Notes: a model not told the origin generated them from the sequence alone. Shown: positions 35,657-44,876, counted from the first letter of the stretch. The stretch: 64,000 bases of DNA from an uncultured Roseicyclus sp. (GCA_947500415.1 CANMRT010000002.1:434001-498000), one strand, 5' to 3'. A program made the numbers and translations.

Positions 35657-36583
35657 CTATCCGCCAGCGGCCACACCCACCCGGTGGCGCGCCGGGCCGA
35701 AGAGGCAAGCGAGCGCAAGGATCACGCCGGAGACCGCCGCGACCATCCCCGCCGCCGACACCGAATTCGACGCTCCCAACCAAAGGGGACCGTAGCCCGC
35801 GAGAATGTACCCGAGAATGGCGGAGAGCGTGGCGAAGACCACGCTCCACCCAACCTGAGCGCCCAATCGATTTGTCATCAAACGGGCTGCTGCGGGCGGG
35901 CAGATGAACATGGCAATCACGATGATGGAACCAACGGCATCAAAAGCCGCAACGGCCGCTGCGGCGGCTGCAGCCACAAGGCCCAGACTGATCAGGTTGA
36001 CCGGAAGGCCGAGCGCCCGTGCGAAGCCCTCATCAAAACTGGACAGTTTCAGTGGGCGCCAGAACACCCACGTCAGAGCCGCAATAATGAGCGTAGCAAT
36101 CGCCATGCGCGGCAGCTCCGGTGGTAAATGCGACAGGGCTATGGGGTCGAGCAATGACGCCCATCCATCGGCACGCAGCCAGATCAACTGTTCAAGATTG
36201 CCCATCAACGCGTGTTCGACATCCAGGTGCACGTTGGAGGTATCGGATTGCTCCAACAGCAGAACTCCGCCCGCGAAGAGCGAAGTGAAGATGACACCCA
36301 TCGCCGCCCCCGGCTCGATCTTGCCTAAGCGGCGCACAGCCTCAATTAGGACCACCGCAACGAGCGCCGCCCCGGCAGCACCCGCCAACATCGGCCAGGT
36401 CGCCACGGTGCCGGTGATCAGGAAGGCCACGACGATACCGGGCAACACGACATGGCTGATCGCATCGCCAATCAGCGCTTGCCGCCGCAGGATCAGGAAA
36501 TTCCCCGGCAGCGCGCAGGCGACCGAGGCAAAGATGCCAATGAGGATCGGCGTGAGAGAGAATTGAACGAACTCCGCCCCCAT
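35657..36583 (-). CDS. Metal ABC transporter permease (SitD/TroD type)
   Basis: Inner-membrane permease of 308 residues, ABC-3 family (manganese/iron/zinc importers), with about eight to nine helices. [23 protein letters not shown] (in part; near 29-48), [21 protein letters not shown] (in part) and [19 protein letters not shown] (in part) are family segments. Last gene of the four-gene importer; its ATG overlaps the preceding stop (TGATG). Confidence 0.89.
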   Translation of the reverse strand: MGAEFVQFSLTPILIGIFASVACALPGNFLILRRQALIGDAISHVVLPGIVVAFLITGTVATWPMLAGAAGAALVAVVLIEAVRRLGKIEPGAAMGVIFTSLFAGGVLLLEQSDTSNVHLDVEHALMGNLEQLIWLRADGWASLLDPIALSHLPPELPRMAIATLIIAALTWVFWRPLKLSSFDEGFARALGLPVNLISLGLVAAAAAAAVAAFDAVGSIIVIAMFICPPAAARLMTNRLGAQVGWSVVFATLSAILGYILAGYGPLWLGASNSVSAAGMVAAVSGVILALACLFGPARHRVGVAAGG

Positions 36584-37788
36584 CAAGCAGCCCCCTCTGA
36601 CGCGATGTTGCTGTCGATCCAGGCAATCTCATCGGGGGTGAAGACGTCCGTGATTGGCGTGAGCCCATCATAGCGCCCCGTCAGGCCCGTATCGTGGTGC
36701 AAGCGGCGGGCCACAGACCAGCGTTGTTCGTCCCGCGCAATGCGGGCGCAAGCGCGTTGCCCGGCCTCGGTCGCCACACCGTCAGGGCGCAGAAAGCCTT
36801 CATTGCGAAGGATCTTGAGGGTTAGGCGATCATGGATCGGCTCGGACCGGGCCAGCGCGAGCAGCCCTTGGCGGCGGTGCACTCTGGTCTGAAACGCGCG
36901 CCGTGCCATGACCGCGGCGACTACCCCGCGAGCGGGCGACAGCATGAGAGACACGGCAAAAGCCCCCGTCGCGACCAGAACGATGATCGGCCCGGTGGGC
37001 AGCGCGGGCGCGGAGGCCGACCAAGCCGCCCCGATCCAGCCGGAGACGCCGCCGATGGCACCCGCAATCCAAACAACGCTCTCCGCGCGCTCGGACCAGA
37101 ACCGCGCCGTGACGGGTGGGATAATCAAAAGCGCCACGATCAGAATCAGGCCCACCAACTTTAGTCCGATCACGGTGACGGCAAGGACCACACCCATCAT
37201 CGCCAGATCGACGCGGCGCACATCGACACCGCGCGCTGCCGCGAAAGCCGGGTCAAAGGCCACCAATGTCATCGGGCGGCGCAGGAGCCAGATCGCGCCT
37301 ACGATCAGCACGCCGCCCACGGCAATCAATATGGCATCCTGACGAAGCATTCCGGCGGTCGAGCCGAGAAGGAAATCCTCTAACCCTGCCTGTCGCCCCC
37401 GGCTCATGCCCTGAATGACCGTCAACAGGACCACACCAAGCCCGAAGAACACCGATAATACCGCCCCGATGGCAGCATCTTCCGGCAAGCGTGTACGGCG
37501 GACCATCCATTCGACTGCCAACAGTCCAAGCCATGCCGATACGGCCGAGCCTGCGAGCAAACCAATTAGCGACCTTCCGTCCCCGCCAAAGGCCACCATC
37601 AGAATGAAAGCAATCCCGACACCGGGCAGCGTGGCGTGGGCGACGGCATCGGAAACCAACGCGCGTTTCCGCAGGAACAGGAAGGATCCACCGGCCCCCG
37701 CCGCAAAGCCCAGAAGTGTGGCCCCAAGCGCGACAAGGGCCGCGTTGTAGCCCGCTTGGAACAACAATGCGTCCAGGAAACCCGACAT
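36583..37788 (-). CDS. Metal ABC transporter permease with C-terminal regulator-like extension (SitC/TroC type)
   Basis: ABC-3 family permease of 401 residues. The first about 280 residues are a normal permease (GGSFLFLRKRALVSDAVAHATLPG in part; DVRRVDLAMMGVVLAVTVIGLKL in part). Residues about 290-401 form a soluble extension with winged-helix-like content (LTLKILRNEGFLRPDGVATEAGQRACARI in part) and a RRLHHDTGLTGRYDGLTPITDVF stretch (in part), reminiscent of DtxR-type regulators found fused to TroC-like permeases. It may sense metal or gate transport at the cytoplasmic face. TGATG overlaps on both sides. Confidence 0.87.
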   Translation of the reverse strand: MSGFLDALLFQAGYNAALVALGATLLGFAAGAGGSFLFLRKRALVSDAVAHATLPGVGIAFILMVAFGGDGRSLIGLLAGSAVSAWLGLLAVEWMVRRTRLPEDAAIGAVLSVFFGLGVVLLTVIQGMSRGRQAGLEDFLLGSTAGMLRQDAILIAVGGVLIVGAIWLLRRPMTLVAFDPAFAAARGVDVRRVDLAMMGVVLAVTVIGLKLVGLILIVALLIIPPVTARFWSERAESVVWIAGAIGGVSGWIGAAWSASAPALPTGPIIVLVATGAFAVSLMLSPARGVVAAVMARRAFQTRVHRRQGLLALARSEPIHDRLTLKILRNEGFLRPDGVATEAGQRACARIARDEQRWSVARRLHHDTGLTGRYDGLTPITDVFTPDEIAWIDSNIASEGAA

Positions 37789-38582
37789 CAACCGCCCTGC
37801 AGGGCGAGCGCGTCGATCTGCACGGCCCCAAGCCGCCCACCATAGGCCTCGGCCAATGTATCTGCAGTGAAGGTTGTGGCGACTGGCCCTTCTGCGATAC
37901 GGCGCAGGTTCACCAGAAGCACATGGTCGAAGTACTCGGCCACGGTTGAGAGATCGTGATGCACGGCAACGACGCTGCGCCCTTCGGCCTTCAGCGATTT
38001 CAAAACGCCGATGATCGCGGCCTCGGTCGCCGCATCGACCCCGGCAAATGGCTCGTCCAGCAGGAACAGATCAGCGTCTTGCGCCAAGGCCCGCGCGAGG
38101 AAGATACGCTGTTGTTGACCGCCGGAAAGCTGTCCGATCTGGCGGTCGGCGAAATCCTCCATCCCGACCCGCGCAAGGCAGGCGCGGGCATGGGCGCGGT
38201 GCTGGCCAGTGATCCGGCGCCAGAGGCCCACTTGGCCAAAGAGCCCCATCAAAACGACGTCCAAAGCGGTGGTCGGGAAATCCCAATCCACACTGGCCCG
38301 CTGTGGAACATAGGCGATGCGGTCGCGCATCCGGTCCGCGTCGCGGCCAAAGACGCTAACCTCGCCCGAAACCTTGGGGATCAGGCCCAAGGCGGCCTTC
38401 AGAAAGGTCGATTTCCCGGCACCGTTCGGCCCGACAATTGCGGACATCGCGCCTACTGGGAACTGCGCGTCGAGCGAGAACAGCGCGGGTTTCTCGCCGT
38501 AGCTGACCGTTAGCCCCCGCACGGCCAACGGGCTTGCGGGGTCAAGCGGTTCGGGCGTTTCGATGAGGGTCAGGTCTGCCAT
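37788..38582 (-). CDS. Metal ABC transporter ATPase (SitB type)
   Basis: ATPase of 264 residues. Walker [10 protein letters not shown] (51-59) is the form usual in metal importers, the Q-loop is [14 protein letters not shown], a hallmark of Mn/Fe/Zn ATPases, and LSGGQQQR and [11 protein letters not shown] follow. Start ATG at 38582 is one base after the binding-protein stop. Confidence 0.92.
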   Translation of the reverse strand: MADLTLIETPEPLDPASPLAVRGLTVSYGEKPALFSLDAQFPVGAMSAIVGPNGAGKSTFLKAALGLIPKVSGEVSVFGRDADRMRDRIAYVPQRASVDWDFPTTALDVVLMGLFGQVGLWRRITGQHRAHARACLARVGMEDFADRQIGQLSGGQQQRIFLARALAQDADLFLLDEPFAGVDAATEAAIIGVLKSLKAEGRSVVAVHHDLSTVAEYFDHVLLVNLRRIAEGPVATTFTADTLAEAYGGRLGAVQIDALALQGG

Positions 38583-38583
38583 C

Positions 38584-39537
38584 TCAATTCCCAACCAATA
38601 GGCCCTGCATCCCGCCCTCGGGCGCATCACCACCAAGGGCGCGCGCGATCGTGGTGACGTTATGGTCGATCATGCCGATCCAGGTGCCCTCATAGGTTCC
38701 GTCCGGCCCCATGGCATCGGAGAAGAGCTCACCACCGATCACAACCTCATGGCCCTGGGCCGCGGCTCCTTCTATCAACGCACGGATGTTGCGATCAGAG
38801 ACGGAGCTTTCGACAAACACTGCGCCGATATCGCGGTCGACAAGAAGGTCGACGAGTTCACCGATGCGTTGAAGGCCCGCCTCCGATTCCGTGGAAATGC
38901 CTTGAATGCCAACGACTTCGAAGCCGTACGCCTCTCCGAAGTAGTTGAAGGCATCGTGGGCCGTGACCAACACGCGGGCCTGTTCGGGAACGGTTGAAAG
39001 CACCTGCTCGGAGTAATTCGCCAGCGCCTCGATTTGCCCGCCGTAGGCTGTTGCATTGGTTGCAAAGACGGCGGCTTGCTCCGGCAGTGCAGCCTCAAGT
39101 GCGAGGCTAACCTGTTCAACCACACCCCACCAAAGACGCGGGTTCATCCAGACGTGGGGGTCGTATTGATCGGCGTAGTCTTCTGATCCGATCAGCGTTT
39201 CCGGGTTCAGCGTCTCGGCAACGGGGACGACGGTGTTGGTTTCTGCCAACTCCAGAAGGAACTCTTCCATCTGCGCCTCTAGGTAGAGGCCATGCCACAA
39301 CACGACATCCGCACGCGCCGTGGCGACGATGTCGGAACGGGTTTGGCGGTAGGCGTGTGGGTCAACACCCGGCCCCATAAGTGCCTGAACCTCAACGAAA
39401 TCTCCGCCGACCACGCGAGCCGCATCCGCGATCATGCCGGTCGTTGCGACAACTGTTAACGTGTCTTCAGCCTGAACCGTGGCAGGCAGAACAGCGGCGA
39501 TGAAAGCAAGGGCCGTGAGGGACCGGGGCAATTGCAC
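38584..39537 (-). CDS. sitA: Metal-binding ABC substrate-binding protein (SitA/TroA/ZnuA family)
   Basis: Periplasmic cluster A-I binding protein of 317 residues with signal peptide [23 protein letters not shown]. Predicted metal ligands are His61 (GVDPHAY), His128 (YDPHVWMNP), His194 ([10 protein letters not shown]) and Asp291 (GMIDHN). A histidine at the third position is the TroA/ZnuA pattern, where many manganese-specific SitA/PsaA proteins have glutamate, so zinc or mixed Zn/Mn binding is possible. Two permease genes and upstream Mur-like boxes point to manganese. GTG start at 39537. The gene symbol is by family and operon layout. Confidence 0.86.
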   Translation of the reverse strand: MQLPRSLTALAFIAAVLPATVQAEDTLTVVATTGMIADAARVVGGDFVEVQALMGPGVDPHAYRQTRSDIVATARADVVLWHGLYLEAQMEEFLLELAETNTVVPVAETLNPETLIGSEDYADQYDPHVWMNPRLWWGVVEQVSLALEAALPEQAAVFATNATAYGGQIEALANYSEQVLSTVPEQARVLVTAHDAFNYFGEAYGFEVVGIQGISTESEAGLQRIGELVDLLVDRDIGAVFVESSVSDRNIRALIEGAAAQGHEVVIGGELFSDAMGPDGTYEGTWIGMIDHNVTTIARALGGDAPEGGMQGLLVGN

Positions 39538-39568
39538 GTCTCCAGATCAGGTGTGACGCACTTGAATA

Positions 39569-39583
39569 TGCGAGGCATTCGCA
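39569..39583. promoter_or_regulatory. Mur-like box, proximal copy, upstream of sitA
   Basis: TGCGA-GGCAT-TCGCA is a perfect inverted repeat with a 5-base centre, about 32 bp before the sitA start. It matches the TGC-AA/TT-GCA layout of alphaproteobacterial Mur (manganese-responsive Fur) boxes. Confidence 0.55.
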
Positions 39584-39596
39584 AGAAGTCAAGAAG

Positions 39597-39613
39597 TTGC
39601 GAATGGTTTGCAA
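39597..39613. promoter_or_regulatory. Mur-like box, distal copy, upstream of sitA
   Basis: TTGCGAATGGTTTGCAA is a near-perfect dyad 29 bp centre to centre from the proximal copy (about three helical turns). It has the AA/TT-rich centre expected for Mur boxes. The repeated CAAGAAGT at 39582, 39590 and 39611 may be part of the same array. Confidence 0.62.
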
Positions 39614-39623
39614 GAAGTTGTGA

Positions 39624-40952
39624 TCACGGCATGACGACGTAGTGCAGTGTTTGAAATTCCGACCGAAACTCCGCGGTTTGCAAGGCGAAGTTCGCCGGTT
39701 CATCACTATGCAAAGCGCCAGCAATCAGTTCAGCCAGACGCGGAATATCGCCTTTGTTCTGGCCAAAGCCCCACCGCACAAGCTCGGGTGTGCCAATGCG
39801 GATGGCGTTCATGTCCCCTGCGATCTCGGGCGCTGGGATGCCAATACCGCAAGCAATCAGCCCCGCCTTGTAGAGATGTTTGGAGGCCGCCTGCCCGCCG
39901 CCAAAGTCGTGGGCGGGAATGGCGAATTGGTGGCTTTCGGTGGCCCCGCGTGCGGTTTGGAAAACGGGAAGGCCGTTCGCTTCCAAGGCCTTAGCCAAGT
40001 CTCGCGCGACCTCGATCATCTTGGCGGCATAGGCAGTCCTGTGGACGCGCCAATCCAGCAAGGTGCGCGCGAGAGCGGCAGACTTGGAGGCGTCGAAGTT
40101 GGCAGTCATGCCGGGAAAGGCAATGGAATCCAGGCGTTCTGCGATGTCTGCGTCATTGGTTACGATCAAGCCGCCCGCTGGACCGCCCAGGCTTTTGTAG
40201 GTGCTCATCGTCATCAGATGCGCGCCCTGCGCCAACGGATCGGGCCACGCCTTGCCTGCAAAAAGACCGCTTTGGTGGGCGGCATCCATCAACAGCTTTG
40301 CGCCCAATTCGTCAGCAATCTCGCGGACTTCCGAGATCGGATGCGGAAGCAGGTTGAGCGAGCCGCCGAGCGTGATCAGTGAGGGCTTTTCAGCTTTAGC
40401 TAAGCGCCGCAGGCCATTGATATCAATCGTATAATGCTCTGCATCAATCGGCGCCTCAACGATCCGCAAACCGAACAATCCCGCACATCCAGCGCCGTGG
40501 TGCGTGACGTGTCCCCCAATGCTGGCCGGAGGCACGATGATCGTGTCGCCCGGCTTGCAGGTGGCCATGAAAGCGTACAGATTTGCCATTGCGCCGGAGG
40601 CGACGCGGATCTCGGTGAAGCGGGCGTTGAAGATTTCGGACGCCAGCTCGGCCGCGATTATCTCAACCTCTTCAATGGCTTCGAGACCCATCTCGTATTT
40701 GTCACCGGGATAGCCGAGGGATGGACGTGAACCCATTCCGTTGGCCAAGAGCGCCTCCGCTGCGGGGTTCATCACGTTAGTGGCGGGGTTGAGGTTGAAA
40801 CAGCGCGTCTCATGGATGTCGCGGTTTTCGTCGCCAAGCACTGTGAGACGGGTGGCGATGTCGGGGCTTGGGGCGGCTGCGGTGCGGGCGGCGATGGTCT
40901 GGACGAGAGTTTCTAAAGGGGTCGGGACCCAAGGGCGGTGGGCGAGCGTCAT
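39624..40952 (-). CDS. Serine hydroxymethyltransferase-family PLP enzyme (divergent paralogue)
   Basis: Fold-type I PLP enzyme of 442 residues. The SHMT layout is clear: ENRDIHETRCFNLNPATNVMNP (in part), SLGYPGDKYEMGLEAIEEVE (in part), PLP-binding Asp223 and His226 in LLMDAAHQSGL, and Schiff-base Lys253 in MSTYKSLGGPAGG. The canonical SHMT lysine motif is THKTLRGPRGG, so both the preceding His and the two Arg positions differ. It is therefore more likely a paralogue with another substrate (alpha-methylserine- or threonine-aldolase-like activity are possibilities) than the housekeeping GlyA. It ends 86 bp before the sitA start; the Mur-like boxes are downstream of it. Confidence 0.8.
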   Translation of the reverse strand: MTLAHRPWVPTPLETLVQTIAARTAAAPSPDIATRLTVLGDENRDIHETRCFNLNPATNVMNPAAEALLANGMGSRPSLGYPGDKYEMGLEAIEEVEIIAAELASEIFNARFTEIRVASGAMANLYAFMATCKPGDTIIVPPASIGGHVTHHGAGCAGLFGLRIVEAPIDAEHYTIDINGLRRLAKAEKPSLITLGGSLNLLPHPISEVREIADELGAKLLMDAAHQSGLFAGKAWPDPLAQGAHLMTMSTYKSLGGPAGGLIVTNDADIAERLDSIAFPGMTANFDASKSAALARTLLDWRVHRTAYAAKMIEVARDLAKALEANGLPVFQTARGATESHQFAIPAHDFGGGQAASKHLYKAGLIACGIGIPAPEIAGDMNAIRIGTPELVRWGFGQNKGDIPRLAELIAGALHSDEPANFALQTAEFRSEFQTLHYVVMP

Positions 40953-41019
40953 ATTGGGGCCTTTACGGGGTGATTTCGGGGAGTATGGCTGGGGCGATGG
41001 ATGGCGGCAAACGGTTGGA

Positions 41020-41047
41020 GTCTAAGCCCGTTCGAACGGGCTTAGAC
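41020..41047. repeat. 28-bp perfect palindrome in a divergent intergenic region
   Basis: GTCTAAGCCCGTTC is followed directly by its exact reverse complement. As RNA it would form a 12-bp stem with a UCGA loop. It lies 68 bp upstream of the SHMT-family gene and 130 bp upstream of the small gene at 41177, which point away from it on both sides, so it cannot terminate either. No T-run follows. Confidence 0.85.
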
Positions 41048-41176
41048 ATACGATTTCGAAGTCGCATGGAACCGATATTGGGAGGCGACTGAAAATGCAC
41101 AACTATACGCCCTATTTCGGTCTTCAATGTTCTCTATGTTTCACCGCGAAACAACCATTGAGACAGTTTTCTGGAA

Positions 41177-41605
41177 ATGCCCGAAATGCCGAGTAAAGAG
41201 CAGCTCAGATTTGGCCTGGCCGGGATCGGGATAGGTGTGGCGCTAAGCACCTTGAGTTTTGCGGTGGTTTCGCCCCCTCAAAGCCCCGACTTTAACCTGT
41301 CCGACCTGGTTGTGAGAGCATACACGCACCCAGAGTCTGAGCAGACACTTGTGGTTTTCGGCTGCTTGCCAATTCACAATGGTCGATCTGGCGGTCAAAA
41401 TGCTCCTCTCGCCGCGCAGCGGCGAATAGATGCGAGAATTGAGGCCGGCATTTTCATTCAGCGAGATGCCCCTGACTACGAGGCTCCGCTTTTCACGGAG
41501 ACGCTGGTGTCGGTTGTGGAGTCATCGCCAACACGCAATCGGATCCTTTCGGATATTCGGAGGGAGTATGGGTGTGACTTCGCATATAGCTCTCTGCCAG
41601 AATGA
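41177..41605 (+). CDS. Small membrane-anchored protein of unknown function
   Basis: Hypothetical protein of 142 residues. One hydrophobic segment at about 13-32 (GLAGIGIGVALSTLSFAVV) is followed by a soluble, probably periplasmic part with two cysteines (FGCLPIH and YGCDFAY) that could form a disulfide. No family recognised. An ATG at 41186 (MPSKEQ) is an alternative start. The surrounding stretch is less GC-rich than its neighbours and holds no other convincing gene, so this may be an acquired or fast-evolving gene. Confidence 0.5.
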   Translation: MPEMPSKEQLRFGLAGIGIGVALSTLSFAVVSPPQSPDFNLSDLVVRAYTHPESEQTLVVFGCLPIHNGRSGGQNAPLAAQRRIDARIEAGIFIQRDAPDYEAPLFTETLVSVVESSPTRNRILSDIRREYGCDFAYSSLPE

Positions 41606-41973
41606 CAGTCGAGGCGGTATTCCGGGCTCAGTGAAACTGAGTTGCTTGCCACGGCTTCCATTGCAAGGGCGTTTGCGACCAAGGTCCGCATTGTGCGTTT
41701 GACGACATCTTCAGAACCAACCCAGCGGGTTAACAGTGGCGAAACCGCTGCGTTATTCAGCAACCGGGAGGCGACTTCGCAAAGCAAAGTCTGCCGAAAG
41801 TGGACGGGCCGTCTGGCGGCCTGTCGATTTGGTGCGGCTTGGTGGATCGAATAAGCTGCGTACGGGCTTGGCTGGCACAAAATTTGCAGAGCGACCGTTG
41901 AGTCGATAGTCCTCGGCCCAACGATTGCGAGACTTAGAGCGGGGCTGATGTGGCGCGTTTGGTGGCGGACGCC
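41606..41973. other. Intergenic stretch without a convincing gene
   Basis: About 370 bp between the small membrane-anchored protein gene and the ugpC stop. A minus-strand frame (41476-41880, 134 codons) overlaps the small gene, has no recognisable motif and an odd composition, and is not called. I see no tRNA, terminator or repeat. It may be decayed sequence. Confidence 0.5.
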
Positions 41974-43026
41974 CTACCCCAGTCGCCGCCCCTGATCCGC
42001 ATCAAAAAGGTGCACCGCATTGGGTTTCAGCGCCAGACGCATCTCGCCCGTCGACGCTTCCTGATCCTTGGGCACGGCGACCGAGAACGCTTGCCCGCCC
42101 ATCTGGCCGTGAAGCAGCCGCTGCGCGCCGAGTTCCTCAATGATGTCGACGTCGAGGGTCAGGTCGCCCTGAGGTGAGGGCATGATGTCTTCGGGGCGGA
42201 TGCCGACAGTTACGGCGCCTGCGTGGCCATTGACGCTGGCTTGCGGCACGACCTCTCCGTTCTTCAGGGTTACGCGACCCTGGGCGGCGTCGGCCTCAAG
42301 CAGGTTCATCGGCGGTGCGCCCATGAAGGACGCCACGAAGGTGGAGGCGGGATGCTCATAGATCTCGTTCGGCGTGCCGATCTGTTCGATATGGCCGTTG
42401 CTCAGCACGATGATGCGGTCGGCCATGGTCATGGCTTCAACCTGATCGTGGGTCACATACATGGCCGTGGTGCCGAGGCGGCGTTGCAGGGCGCGGATCT
42501 CGATACGCATCTGGTTGCGGAGTTTGGCGTCGAGGTTGGAGAGCGGCTCGTCAAACAGGAACAGATCCGGTTCGCGCACGATGGCACGACCCATGGCGAC
42601 GCGCTGACGTTGGCCGCCCGACAGTTGCGAGGGCCTGCGGTCCAGGAATTCGGTAAGGTTCAGCATCTCAGCCGCTTCGCGCACCTTGGCGGCGATCTGG
42701 CCCTTGTCCATGCCGCGGTTCTTGAGGCCGTAGCCCATGTTTCGCGCCACCGTCATGTGCGGGTAGAGAGCGTAGTTCTGGAACACCATGGCGATGTTAC
42801 GGTCAGCCGGGTCGATATCGTTGACGATACGGTCGCCAATGGAGATCTCGCCTTCGGTGATATCCTCCAGCCCCGCGACCATGCGCAGCATCGTGGACTT
42901 CCCGCAGCCCGAGGGGCCGACGAGAACGCAGAGCTCACCATCGGGGATGGTGAAGGTGGAGGGCTCCAGTGCCTCGGCGCCGTTGGGGTAGACCTTGCGG
43001 ACCTGATTGAGTGTGACCTGTGCCAT
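41974..43026 (-). CDS. ugpC: sn-Glycerol-3-phosphate ABC transporter ATPase UgpC
   Basis: MalK-type ATPase of 350 residues with NBD plus C-terminal regulatory domain. Walker A GPSGCGKST (37-45), MVFQNYALYPHMTV, LSGGQRQR and LFLFDEPLSNLDAKLR are present; PANEIYEHP-type and FMGAPPMNLLEA segments are typical of UgpC. Last gene of the ugpBAEC operon, 16 bp after ugpE. Confidence 0.92.
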   Translation of the reverse strand: MAQVTLNQVRKVYPNGAEALEPSTFTIPDGELCVLVGPSGCGKSTMLRMVAGLEDITEGEISIGDRIVNDIDPADRNIAMVFQNYALYPHMTVARNMGYGLKNRGMDKGQIAAKVREAAEMLNLTEFLDRRPSQLSGGQRQRVAMGRAIVREPDLFLFDEPLSNLDAKLRNQMRIEIRALQRRLGTTAMYVTHDQVEAMTMADRIIVLSNGHIEQIGTPNEIYEHPASTFVASFMGAPPMNLLEADAAQGRVTLKNGEVVPQASVNGHAGAVTVGIRPEDIMPSPQGDLTLDVDIIEELGAQRLLHGQMGGQAFSVAVPKDQEASTGEMRLALKPNAVHLFDADQGRRLG

Positions 43027-43042
43027 TCTTGTTCTTTTCTTT

Positions 43043-43954
43043 CTACTTATCGGATTCCGTCAGGCCCTTTACGAACCAGTTCTGGAAGAAGACGACGATG
43101 AGCACGGGGGGTGTCATCGCAATGATGGCCAGCGCGGCGGCCTGCCCGTAATCGGGCGTCTCGGAGCCGTCGGCGTAGGATTGAACGATCTGCCGGATGC
43201 CGCGCACGAGGGTGAAGAGGCTCTCGTCCGTCGTGATCAGCGTCGGCCAGAGGTATTGGTTCCAACCGAAGACGAACATGATGATGAACATCGCCGCAAT
43301 CATGGTTTTCGAAAGAGGCACGAGGATGTCGATGAAGAATTTCACCGGCCCTGCCCCATCGATGCGCGCGGCCTCAATCAGCTCCTCCGGGATGGAGCGG
43401 AAGAATTGACGGAAGAAGAAGGTGGCTGTCGCCGAGGCAATGAGCGGTACAATCAACCCGGTGTAGGTGTTGCCGAGGTTCATCCACGAGATCACCTCAT
43501 AAGATGGCAGAATGCGCACTTCGAGCGGCAGGAGCAGCGTGGTGAAGATCATCCAGAAGGCCAGCGTGGCGAACTTCAGGCGGAAGTAGACGATGGCGTA
43601 GGCCGCCATCATGCCGACGATGATCTTGCCGATGGCAAACCCAAGGCCAAGGATCAGAGAGTTGCCGAGCATGGTCAGGCCATTCACGCTGTCCGTAAAG
43701 CCGCCGTATTCGAGAAGCGCTGCATTGTAGTTCTCGACCAATTGATCGCCGAAGCCGAACTGCATCCCCTCGCGGTGGACGGTGATCGCATCCCAGCTGG
43801 AGGTCGCGAAAACCATGTAGACGGGCACCAGCATCAAAAGCGCGCCTGCAATCAGGACGGCATGGTCGCCGATGTGATCCCAACGGATGCGCTTGGGCCT
43901 GCGCGTGGTGGCGGAGGTAGTGGTGTGCACGTTAGTGTCTGTGATGTCAGCCAT
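43043..43954 (-). CDS. ugpE: sn-Glycerol-3-phosphate ABC transporter permease UgpE
   Basis: MalG-type permease of 303 residues. HIGDHAVLIAGALLMLVPVYMVFATSS (in part) opens the first helix and the docking loop is EELIEAARIDGAGPVKFF near residue 192-209. WNQYLWPTLITTDES is a UgpE-like segment. Starts 12 bp after ugpA. Substrate inferred from operon identity. Confidence 0.9.
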   Translation of the reverse strand: MADITDTNVHTTTSATTRRPKRIRWDHIGDHAVLIAGALLMLVPVYMVFATSSWDAITVHREGMQFGFGDQLVENYNAALLEYGGFTDSVNGLTMLGNSLILGLGFAIGKIIVGMMAAYAIVYFRLKFATLAFWMIFTTLLLPLEVRILPSYEVISWMNLGNTYTGLIVPLIASATATFFFRQFFRSIPEELIEAARIDGAGPVKFFIDILVPLSKTMIAAMFIIMFVFGWNQYLWPTLITTDESLFTLVRGIRQIVQSYADGSETPDYGQAAALAIIAMTPPVLIVVFFQNWFVKGLTESDK

Positions 43955-43966
43955 GGTCCCCTCCCC

Positions 43967-44848
43967 TCACGTGTAATGAATGCGGCGTTCCAGGAAGCGG
44001 AACTGCACGATTGTCAGGATCAAAACGAGGATCATCAGAACTACCGACTGCGCGGAAGACCCGCCCAGATCGCCGCCCCGGAAACCATCAACGTAGACGC
44101 GGTAGACGAGCGTCAGCGGGTTGTTCCCCGGCTCGGACTTCACCAGCGTGTCGATGATGCCGAAGGTATCAAAGAGCGAATAGGTGATGTTGATGATCAG
44201 CAGGAAGAAGCCCGTGGGCGCCAGAAGCGGAAAGGTGATGTCCCAAAAGCGCGATGTGCCTGAACGGTTGTCGATCAAGGCCGCTTCGCGCACCGAGCGC
44301 GGGATGGCTTGAAGGCCGGACAGGAAGAAGATGAAGTTCACCGGGATCTGTTTCCAGACCGATACGGCGATCATGGCGCTGGCGGTGTCCCAGTAGTTCA
44401 CACCGAGCCGGAATTCATAACCGAAGCTCGCGAGAAACTGCGTGAGGTTGCCGCGTGATTGGTCGAACAGCATCACTCCGATCAGGCCCGCGACGGGCGG
44501 TGCGATAGCGTAGACCCACATCAAAAGCGTGCGATACGTCTTGGCCCCGCGAATGACTTTGTCCGCTTTGACGGCCAGCAAGAGTGCGATGGTCAGTGAG
44601 AAGAAGGTCACGAGAACCGTGAAGATCACCGTGAAGTTCAACGCGTTGACGTAGTTCGTGGCACCGGCAAGGCGTGTGTAGTTTTCAAGCCCCACAAAGG
44701 TCGATGTGAAGCCGAACATGTCTTGTGCGTAGAAGGACGACTGCACCGCATAGGCGGCGGGCCAGTAGAAAAAGATCGCGATGATCACAAGCTGCGGCAG
44801 AAGCAGCAGGATCGGAAAGCCGATATGGCCAAAGGCGGCGCGTTTCAT
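43967..44848 (-). CDS. ugpA: sn-Glycerol-3-phosphate ABC transporter permease UgpA
   Basis: MalF-type permease of 293 residues. LLLPQLVIIAIFFYWPAAYAVQSSF (in part) is characteristic of UgpA, and the docking loop is REAALIDNRSGTSRFWDITFP (in part). Six helices. The gene follows ugpB after a 75-bp gap holding a hairpin. Confidence 0.91.
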   Translation of the reverse strand: MKRAAFGHIGFPILLLLPQLVIIAIFFYWPAAYAVQSSFYAQDMFGFTSTFVGLENYTRLAGATNYVNALNFTVIFTVLVTFFSLTIALLLAVKADKVIRGAKTYRTLLMWVYAIAPPVAGLIGVMLFDQSRGNLTQFLASFGYEFRLGVNYWDTASAMIAVSVWKQIPVNFIFFLSGLQAIPRSVREAALIDNRSGTSRFWDITFPLLAPTGFFLLIINITYSLFDTFGIIDTLVKSEPGNNPLTLVYRVYVDGFRGGDLGGSSAQSVVLMILVLILTIVQFRFLERRIHYT

Positions 44849-44876
44849 GGGGGCCCTGTCGTCTTATTGTTGGTGC

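Noticed and set aside
41020-41047. Transcription terminator
   Set aside because: Both flanking genes are transcribed away from it and no T-run follows.
41476-41880. Minus-strand frame of 134 codons in the lower-GC patch
   Set aside because: Overlaps the small membrane-anchored protein gene, no recognisable domain, unusual composition. A decayed gene cannot be excluded but cannot be supported.
43007-44263. Long plus-strand open frame of 418 codons
   Set aside because: Antisense to ugpE and ugpA; composition dominated by Glu/Asp/Arg/His/Gln, no domain, and the opposite strand holds certain genes.
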